NCBI GenBank assembly: GCA_020437875.1
Contig: JAGQVR010000065.1
Coordinates: 1-5,142 of the forward strand
DNA from: Flavobacteriales bacterium
Lineage (GTDB): Bacteria; Bacteroidota; Bacteroidia; Flavobacteriales_F; PHOS-HE28
Length of the DNA stretch: 5,142 nt
Direction: 5' to 3'
The notes under the pieces are model-generated. The model did no database searches and was not told the DNA's origin. It worked only from the letters and a program-made list of their open reading frames with translations. The number at the start of each line of letters is the position of its first letter. Positions within the stretch are counted from its first letter, which is position 1. The position numbers were made by a program, and so were the translations under genes. Shown here piece by piece: positions 1 to 5,142 of the stretch.

Positions 1-1472
1 CTCTGGCTGTGGAAGGGGCCAGCGCCCACCCCCGCGCCGGTGGGCATGCGCACCACCACATCGGCGTTCTGCCCCCAGCGGTAGTGGATCTTCGCCAGGT
101 TGTTGCAGATCTGCGTGATGCCCTCGCTCACGAAGTCGGCGAACTGCATCTCCATCATGGCCTTCATCCCCTTGATGCTGAGGCCGAGCGAGGCCCCGAG
201 GATCGCACTCTCGCACAGGGGCGTGTTGCGCACCCGGTCCTTGCCGAACTTCTCCACGAAGCCGTCGGTGATCTTGAAGGCACCGCCGTACTCCGCGATG
301 TCCTGACCCATGAGGACGAGGTTGCTGTGGCGCTCCATGCTCTGGGCCATGCCTTCCTGGATGGCGTCGATCATGCGCTTTTCGGGTGCCCCGGTCATTC
401 CGGGGTCCACAGGTAACACGGCTGGTCGACCCTGAGAGTCGCCGCTACGAGTGCTACCATCAACCGTAGCGTACACGTCGGCGACCTCGGCAGATTCAAC
501 AGGCACCGGTTCCGGTTCCTCGAACGCGTGCTTCAGATCCTCCTCGATGCCGTCCTTCACGCGTGCCCTGATCTCGTCCCGCTTGGCGATGGACAGGATC
601 CCGTGCTTCAACAACCAGGCCTCATAATTGGCCACGGGATCCTTGCGGCCCCATTCCTCGAAGAGCTCCTTCGGAACGTACTTGGTACCGCTGGCCTCCT
701 CGTGGCCGCGCATCCGGAAGGTCATGCATTCCACCAGGACCGGACGCGGGTTCTCGCGCACACTGTCCGCCAGCCTCGCGATGTTGTCGTAGACCTCGAG
801 GATGTTGTTGCCTGCGATCTGCACGGCCTCGATCCCGTATCCGACAGCCTTGTCGGTGAAGCTCTTCATGCGGAACTGCTCGCTGCTGGGCGTGCTCAGG
901 CCGTAGCCATTGTTCTCGATGATGAAGAGCACGGGCAGGTCCCACACCGCGGCCACGTTCACACTCTCGTGGAAGTCGCCCTCGCTGGTGGCGCCGTCGC
1001 CGGTGAAGACGATGGTGCAGCGGTCCTCCTTCTTCAGCTTGTGCGCCAGCGCGATCCCGTCGGCGATGCCGAGCTGTGGGCCGAGGTGGCTGATCATCCC
1101 CACGACCTTGTGTTCCTGGCTGCCGAAGTGGAAGCTGCGCTCGCGGCCCTTGCTGTAGCCGGTGGCCTTTCCTTGCCATTGCGCGAAGAGCTTGCGGAAA
1201 GGCATGCCGCGCGTGGTGAACACACCCAAGTTGCGGTGCATCGGCAGGATGTACTCGTCCGGATGCAGGACCATGGTGGCCCCCACGCTGATGGCCTCCT
1301 GGCCGATACCGCTGAACCACTTGCTGATCTTGCCCTGGCGGAGCAGGCTGAGCATCTTCTCCTCGATGATGCGCGGATAGACGAGGTTCTCGTAGGTCTG
1401 GATGAGGAAGGCGTCGCTATGGACACCCCGTTCGAAGATCAACTGGCGGTCCTCGGTGGTGAGCGTGGGCAT
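1..1472 (-). CDS. Fused alpha/beta E1 component of a 2-oxoacid dehydrogenase complex (3' end missing)
   Basis: Thiamine-diphosphate E1 enzyme that decarboxylates a 2-oxoacid and passes the acyl group to the lipoyl E2 subunit in the cytoplasm. The frame is open from the ATG at 1472-1470 to the left edge: 490 codons and no stop. Residues 1-320 form the E1-alpha part. The TPP/Mg motif starts at GDG 158-160 and ends at NN 187-188, so D159 and N188 match the metal ligands of human PDH alpha. H257 in RMRGHEEASG matches its active-site loop histidine. Residues about 320-362 are a linker. Residues 363-490 begin the E1-beta part (GQDIAEYGG near 389-397). E421 in NTPLCES and H488 in GPFHSQ match the catalytic Glu59 and His128 of human PDH beta. 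Fused E1 proteins of this kind are usually about 650-700 residues, so roughly 170-200 are missing. The start is supported by a promoter 24 bp upstream. A branched-chain 2-oxoacid substrate is favoured over pyruvate, but this is not settled. Confidence 0.93.
   Translation of the reverse strand, partial: MPTLTTEDRQLIFERGVHSDAFLIQTYENLVYPRIIEEKMLSLLRQGKISKWFSGIGQEAISVGATMVLHPDEYILPMHRNLGVFTTRGMPFRKLFAQWQGKATGYSKGRERSFHFGSQEHKVVGMISHLGPQLGIADGIALAHKLKKEDRCTIVFTGDGATSEGDFHESVNVAAVWDLPVLFIIENNGYGLSTPSSEQFRMKSFTDKAVGYGIEAVQIAGNNILEVYDNIARLADSVRENPRPVLVECMTFRMRGHEEASGTKYVPKELFEEWGRKDPVANYEAWLLKHGILSIAKRDEIRARVKDGIEEDLKHAFEEPEPVPVESAEVADVYATVDGSTRSGDSQGRPAVLPVDPGMTGAPEKRMIDAIQEGMAQSMERHSNLVLMGQDIAEYGGAFKITDGFVEKFGKDRVRNTPLCESAILGASLGLSIKGMKAMMEMQFADFVSEGITQICNNLAKIHYRWGQNADVVVRMPTGAGVGAGPFHSQ
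424..485. repeat. Inverted-repeat cluster inside the E1 linker, possibly REP-like
   Basis: Two overlapping inverted repeats are visible. Positions 424-443 (GGTCGACCCTGAGAGTCGCC) are an imperfect palindrome around CTGAG, with one bulge and one mismatch. Positions 438-449 (GTCGCCGCTACG) can also pair with 465-470 (CGTAGC) plus 480-485 (GGCGAC), leaving a 9-nt bulge at 471-479. The 7-bp arms 443-449 and 465-471 are perfect complements. The element stays in frame and encodes part of the alpha-beta linker, about residues 330-350. Codons here are unlike the rest of the gene: GTT, GAT, GGT, ACT, CGT, TCT, and just downstream TTA, the only TTA leucine codon in the visible part. Only one copy lies in this window, so calling it a dispersed element is an inference. 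Confidence 0.45.
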
Positions 1473-1495
1473 GGTCGGCAGGAATGCTGCGGGTG

Positions 1496-1503
1496 CAAAG
1501 GTA
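1496..1503 (-). promoter_or_regulatory. Bacteroidota-type -7 promoter element for the E1 gene
   Basis: Read on the minus strand this is TACCTTTG, an exact match to the TAnnTTTG -7 consensus of the Bacteroidota primary sigma factor. It ends 23 nt before the ATG at 1472, which predicts a leader of only about 15-20 nt, typical for the phylum. No clear TTTG -33 box is seen at the expected distance upstream; that stretch (1504-1530) is very G-rich on the plus strand. No Shine-Dalgarno sequence is obvious in the leader. Confidence 0.6.
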
Positions 1504-1627
1504 TCGGGGCGGGGCGGCGGTGGGCTGGAAGTTGTTAGCCCCTGATCGTTCGGTGGTCAGGCCCATCCCGATATGCACGCTGGAAGCGCCTTACTTCGCG
1601 GACTGCATCTCAACAGGACCCGCTCCC

Positions 1628-2317
1628 ATGGATTACATCGGCGATGAACTGGAACTCTTCCGACATGCCACGAACTGGAAGCGGTACTGGTCATCGGTCG
1701 TGGCGCGTTACGTCAACGGTCAGGTGCTCGACGTGGGCTCCGGACTGGGCGTCAACGCGCCCTACCTGGTGAATGAACACGTGACGGCCTACACCTTCCT
1801 GGAGCCCGATGCCAGGTTGCTGAGCGAGACCTCCATGGACCTGATCCCCGAAGGGATCCAGCAGCACCGGATCCAAGGCACCACCGCCGATATGGCCGGA
1901 AAGCAGTTCGACACCTTGGCCTACATCGACGTCCTGGAGCACCTACTCGACCCTGCTGCGGAACTCCAACGCGCGATGGACCTGTTGCGGCCCGCCGGCC
2001 ACATCGTGATCGTGGTCCCGGCCTTCCAGTTCCTGTACAGCCCGTTCGACAAGGCCATCGGGCATTTCCGGCGCTATGACCGCGCGGGCTTGCGCGCTGA
2101 CCTTCCAGCAGGTTCGGAGCTCGTCTTGATGCGCTACCTGGACAGCATGGGACTGCTGCTCTCCCTGGGGAACAAGCTACTCCTGCGTCGCGCGGCGCCC
2201 GACCCCGGGCAGATCGCGTTCTGGGACAAGCGCATCATCCCGATCAGCCGGATAACGGACCGACTGGTGGTGGGCAGCTTCGGTCGGTCGCTCATCGCTG
2301 TGCTTCGCAAGGCCTGA
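1628..2317 (+). CDS. Class I SAM-dependent methyltransferase
   Basis: Soluble 229-residue protein with a Rossmann-type methyltransferase fold (Methyltransf_11/23-like). Motif I, the SAM-binding glycine loop, is VLDVGSGLG at 33-41. The acidic residue closing strand beta-2, E59 in FLEPD, is placed to bind the SAM ribose. A motif IV-like YIDVLEH sits at 99-105, and LLRPAGHIVIVVPA (119-132) is the usual post-IV strand. The IGHFRRYDRAGL stretch (144-155) and the tail ending GRSLIAVLRKA are shared by a group of methyltransferases often found next to glycosyltransferase genes. The start at 1628 is preferred: an AGGA lies 9 nt upstream (1615-1618), and family-like sequence begins there. The in-frame ATG at 1484 would add 48 unconserved-looking residues across the divergent promoter region. 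First gene of a likely three-gene operon. The methyl acceptor is unknown; a glycan or lipid precursor is inferred from the neighbours. Confidence 0.88.
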   Translation: MDYIGDELELFRHATNWKRYWSSVVARYVNGQVLDVGSGLGVNAPYLVNEHVTAYTFLEPDARLLSETSMDLIPEGIQQHRIQGTTADMAGKQFDTLAYIDVLEHLLDPAAELQRAMDLLRPAGHIVIVVPAFQFLYSPFDKAIGHFRRYDRAGLRADLPAGSELVLMRYLDSMGLLLSLGNKLLLRRAAPDPGQIAFWDKRIIPISRITDRLVVGSFGRSLIAVLRKA

Positions 2318-2332
2318 AGCTACCTTCACCGA

Positions 2333-3826
2333 ATGCTCCCCTCGTTGGAAACAGACCGCCTGGGTGGGCTCCCGATACGCCACCTGGTCAGCGCTGTGAT
2401 CCTCGGGATCCTCGTGTGGATCTTCAGCCTGCGCTGCGAGCTTCTGGTCCAATACCGCACGGAGCTTGGCGGTGTGGAGCACAATGTCATCCACGGTATC
2501 CAGAAGGTGATGCTCGGCCAGGACCTTTATGAGGATCCGGAGCAGCCACCCTTCGACGTGATCCAATACACACCGGGTTACTACCTGCTCTGCGCGGCCA
2601 TCGGCAAATTGATGGGCATGAACGGCGATGAGGCACGCAGCATCTTCCTGCTTTCCCGCACCATATCCCTCGTCCTATGGCTGATCGCGGGAGTGATCGT
2701 GTACCGGGCATGTCGGGTCGGTGGAGCTGCGGTATGGAGCGGCTTCATGGCGACAGGGATCACCCTGTGCAGCGCTTGGGAGCAATCATTCTCCCGGATG
2801 GACGCACTGGCAATGGCCCTGACCGCCGCGACCGTCCTTTCCTTCATGCGATGGTTCCGCGATCAACGACGATCAGCATTGATCATCACCGGGATACTCG
2901 GGGTGACGGCCATCCTGACGAAGCAATCGGGCGTGGTCATCGCCGCTGCACCGGGCCTTTACCTGCTCTTCACCGCGCAGTGGAAAGCCCTGCGGACCAT
3001 CGTGCTCGCTCAGTTGATCACCTTGTGCATCGGGCTTGGCGGCACCTTCCTTTTGGGCACATCGGAGGCATTCTACCAGAACGTCGTGCTGGGGTTGCGC
3101 AACGGCTTCAGCTGGATGATGTGGGACGATCTCTTCGCGCCGGCCACCTACAAGTACTTCATCGGCTGGCACCTGCTGGCCGGCTTCGTGGTGATCCGTG
3201 GCTGGCGATCGGACCATGCACCGAGCCGCTTCCTGGCAGTGGCCATCCCCTTGAGCCTGGGCTTCGCGCTCGTCAGCGGCTTGAAGTATGGCAGTCGTCT
3301 GAACTACATGCACGAGAGCCTTATGCTCACCTTCATCGGGATCGCGGTACTCCTGCCCCAGCTTGTGAAAACCAACTGGAAGAACGCGATCAGCTGGGCC
3401 TTTGCGCTCCATGGTTGCCTGTTCGCTGCATTCCGGACCAACAGCGTGGCAGCCTGGTACCGCGTAGGCGAGCCGGATGCCATGCACGAGGAACAACTGC
3501 GGAAGGACCAAGCCGTACATGATCTCCTGGTGAACGAGCTCGGTTTGAAGCCGGGGGATAAGGTCTTCATCACCTACCGGGAATACCTCGAGCATCTCCT
3601 CGTCGGCCAAAGCCTCCTGACCCAGAAGGACATCGTGCAATACAGCCGGGAGCGCCTCTTCGACTATACCGCCTTTCACCGGGCCATGACCGATGGGACC
3701 GTGCGCTTCGTCATCACGGACCAGGCCTCCGGAGCGGTGACCTACCTAGACAGCACCTATGCGGGCTGGGAGCCGATCCGCGAGCTGAACGGTCGCACCA
3801 TCCTTGGCCGCCGCACCAACCCGTAA
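2333..3826 (+). CDS. GT-C-type (GT39/PMT-like) integral membrane glycosyltransferase
   Basis: A 497-residue polytopic membrane protein with about 10-12 hydrophobic segments between residues 17 and 367, including 17-33, 103-124, 158-174, 181-213, 220-241, 275-289, 299-316, 328-344 and 351-367. The layout fits GT-C transferases, which move a sugar from a polyprenyl-phosphate donor on the outer face of the inner membrane. The first outer loop has E49 (GGVEH), the likely catalytic acid, followed by GQDLYEDPEQPPF and YTPGYYLL (62-86). RMDALA (155-160), TKQSGVV (196-202) and YGSRLNYMHE (319-328) match blocks seen in this family. Residues about 375-497 form a soluble C-terminal domain with a VFITYREYLEHLLVG stretch (411-425). 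The gene starts 15 bp after the methyltransferase stop, implying co-transcription. No Shine-Dalgarno sequence is clear. Donor and acceptor cannot be read from the sequence. The family call rests on topology and short motifs, so a related membrane protein of unknown activity is possible. Confidence 0.75.
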   Translation: MLPSLETDRLGGLPIRHLVSAVILGILVWIFSLRCELLVQYRTELGGVEHNVIHGIQKVMLGQDLYEDPEQPPFDVIQYTPGYYLLCAAIGKLMGMNGDEARSIFLLSRTISLVLWLIAGVIVYRACRVGGAAVWSGFMATGITLCSAWEQSFSRMDALAMALTAATVLSFMRWFRDQRRSALIITGILGVTAILTKQSGVVIAAAPGLYLLFTAQWKALRTIVLAQLITLCIGLGGTFLLGTSEAFYQNVVLGLRNGFSWMMWDDLFAPATYKYFIGWHLLAGFVVIRGWRSDHAPSRFLAVAIPLSLGFALVSGLKYGSRLNYMHESLMLTFIGIAVLLPQLVKTNWKNAISWAFALHGCLFAAFRTNSVAAWYRVGEPDAMHEEQLRKDQAVHDLLVNELGLKPGDKVFITYREYLEHLLVGQSLLTQKDIVQYSRERLFDYTAFHRAMTDGTVRFVITDQASGAVTYLDSTYAGWEPIRELNGRTILGRRTNP

Positions 3827-3848
3827 GCAGTTGCGCATCTTCGCAGCC

Positions 3849-5142
3849 ATGTTCCGTGGACCGATCACCGTGCTCCTCCTGCGCCTTGGCGCGGTAGCGT
3901 TGGTGTACGCGTGTACCCGCCTCCTGTTCGCCTGGTTGAACGCTGACCATTTCCCGGAAGTGCCCTGGGCGAGTCACCTCGGTGGCCTGCGCTTCGATGC
4001 GAGCGCCATTGCCTGGACGAACGCGCTGTGGGTGATCGTGTATCTGATCGATCCGGCACCCCAACGGTCATGGCTACGCAAGCTTCACCTCGTACTCTTC
4101 CTCCTACCGAACGCGGTGGCGCTCTTCTTCCAGTTCGTGGACCTGGAGTACTTCCCCTTCAGCCTGAAGCGTAGCACGGCGGACTTCCTGAGCATCCTGA
4201 CCGCAGGAGATGACACACGCTCCCTGGCCCCGGCATTCATCAAGGACTATTGGTACATCGTCCTGCTGTACCTGGTCGCGGTCGCCTTCCTCTGCTGGAG
4301 CTTCGTGAAGAGCCGTTCCCGGGAGCGGAAGGTGGACAATTGGTCCTGGCGGATCGGCTGGCGTGCGGTCGCGGTGGTCGGCATCGTGATCGCTTCGCGC
4401 GGTGGGGTGCAGTTGATCCCCTTGCAACCCTTGGACGCCGCGCGCTACGGAGGTGCCAACGTATTGCCGGTGACGCTGAACACGCCCTTCACCATGCTGA
4501 TGAGCTGGGGCAAGCCCACCCTGGCGGACGTCCACTACATGTCCGATGACGAGGCGGAGCGCTATTGGCCGGTACATCACCTATACAAGGACACCGCGAA
4601 GGTGGAACGACCCAATGTCGTGGTCATCATCCTAGAGAGCTTCTCCGCCCAATACAGCGCCCGGCTCTCCGGTGGTCCGGGCTACATGCCTTTCCTCGAC
4701 TCGTTGATGGGCGTGAGCCTGAACATGACCAGGGCCTACGCGAACGGGCGTCGCAGCATCGACGGCATCCCGGCCATCCTGGCGTCCATACCCGAGCTGA
4801 TGAACGAAGCCTTCATCACCTCCCCCTACGCCAGCAGGCCCTTCACCTCATTGGCCAGCGTGCTCGGACCCGAGGGCTACCACACCAGCTTCTTCCACGG
4901 TGGTCGGAACGGCACGATGGGCTTCGACGGTTTCGTGCGATCAGCGGGCTTCGACCGCTACGTCGGCTTGAACGAGTACACCGGCGATGCCGATGACATG
5001 GACGGACATTGGGGTGTGCGCGACCGGCCCTTCCTCCAGTTCCATGCCCGGTCGTTGAACGAGGAGGACCAGCCATTCCTGAGTGTGGTCTTCACCCTGA
5101 GCTCGCATCACCCGTACGAGCTGCCTGCCGAGGAGATGGCGC
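3849..5142 (+). CDS. LTA-synthase-family membrane sulfatase/phosphoglycerol transferase (3' end missing)
   Basis: The first 431 codons of an LtaS-like protein: an N-terminal membrane domain followed by an extracytoplasmic alkaline-phosphatase/sulfatase-fold domain that transfers a phospho-alcohol head group. Five membrane segments are seen near residues 6-30, 52-68, 79-97, 135-152 and 171-187, the number found in LtaS. The catalytic domain starts at RPNVVVIILESFS (254-266), where E263 is the expected metal ligand. ANGRRSIDGIPAILASIP (298-315) carries the probable nucleophile S303, where S. aureus LtaS has Thr300. FFHGGRNGTMGFDGF (348-362), WGVRDRPFL (388-396) and TLSSHHPYELP (416-426) are further family blocks; H420 matches LtaS His416. 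The Asp-His metal pair expected near the C-terminus lies beyond the window. The start follows the upstream stop by 22 bp, with no clear Shine-Dalgarno sequence. In a Gram-negative host true lipoteichoic acid is unlikely; phosphoglycerol or phosphoethanolamine transfer to a glycan or lipid is inferred. Confidence 0.9.
   Translation, partial: MFRGPITVLLLRLGAVALVYACTRLLFAWLNADHFPEVPWASHLGGLRFDASAIAWTNALWVIVYLIDPAPQRSWLRKLHLVLFLLPNAVALFFQFVDLEYFPFSLKRSTADFLSILTAGDDTRSLAPAFIKDYWYIVLLYLVAVAFLCWSFVKSRSRERKVDNWSWRIGWRAVAVVGIVIASRGGVQLIPLQPLDAARYGGANVLPVTLNTPFTMLMSWGKPTLADVHYMSDDEAERYWPVHHLYKDTAKVERPNVVVIILESFSAQYSARLSGGPGYMPFLDSLMGVSLNMTRAYANGRRSIDGIPAILASIPELMNEAFITSPYASRPFTSLASVLGPEGYHTSFFHGGRNGTMGFDGFVRSAGFDRYVGLNEYTGDADDMDGHWGVRDRPFLQFHARSLNEEDQPFLSVVFTLSSHHPYELPAEEMA

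Noticed and set aside
528..1538. Plus-strand open frame of 336 codons opposite the E1 gene
   Set aside because: It is antisense to an E1 frame with all catalytic motifs. Its composition (rich in His, Asp, Val, Leu, Ala) is typical of an antisense shadow in GC-rich DNA.
1541..1561. Possible hairpin CCTGA...TCAGG between the divergent genes
   Set aside because: The stem is only 5 bp with an 11-nt loop and no T tract. A terminator between two gene starts makes no sense.
1591..1598. Possible -7 element TTACTTCG for the plus-strand operon
   Set aside because: It has two mismatches to TAnnTTTG and no convincing -33 box, too weak to list. The operon promoter probably lies somewhere in 1473-1627.
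1484..1627. Upstream in-frame ATG extending the methyltransferase by 48 residues
   Set aside because: The extension crosses the divergent promoter element, has no family-like sequence, and the ATG at 1628 has a better-placed AGGA.
2677..3522. Plus-strand open frame of 281 codons within the GT-C gene
   Set aside because: It overlaps a membrane-protein frame with clear hydrophobic segments and family motifs. The overlapping product is rich in Arg, Pro, His and Gly with no recognisable domain.
2873..3679. Minus-strand open frame of 268 codons opposite the GT-C gene
   Set aside because: It is antisense to a well-supported gene and shows no motif, start signal or promoter of its own.

Overview
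The window looks like chromosomal DNA of a GC-rich member of the Bacteroidota, possibly a Flavobacteriales-like environmental lineage. Three things point this way. A fused alpha-beta E1 2-oxoacid dehydrogenase is an arrangement common in that phylum. The leftward gene has an exact TAnnTTTG-type -7 promoter element (TACCTTTG) with a very short leader. Recognisable Shine-Dalgarno sequences are weak or absent. The phylum call is an inference and the genus cannot be read from this sequence.

Layout. Positions 1-1472 (minus strand) hold the first 490 codons of a thiamine-diphosphate-dependent 2-oxoacid dehydrogenase E1 in which alpha and beta subunits are one polypeptide; its 3' end lies beyond the left edge. 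A 155-bp divergent intergenic region (1473-1627) carries its promoter. From 1628 to the right edge, three plus-strand genes follow with gaps of 15 and 22 bp and look like one operon: a class I SAM-dependent methyltransferase (1628-2317), a polytopic GT-C-type glycosyltransferase-like membrane protein (2333-3826), and an LTA-synthase-family membrane phospho-transferase cut by the right edge (3849-5142).

How the genes fit together. The E1 gene belongs to central or branched-chain 2-oxoacid oxidation and has no evident link to the operon. The operon combines an integral-membrane sugar transferase, an alkaline-phosphatase-fold sulfatase/phosphoglycerol-transferase relative and a methyltransferase of a type often found beside glycan genes. 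The likely theme is building and decorating an envelope glycolipid or glycopolymer, but substrates cannot be deduced.

The most unusual structure is a set of inverted repeats (about 424-485) lying in frame in the alpha-beta linker of the E1 fusion, with atypical codon use; it may be a REP-like palindromic element inserted within a gene. I found no tRNA, rRNA, CRISPR array, insertion sequence or phage gene, and no convincing undescribed system.
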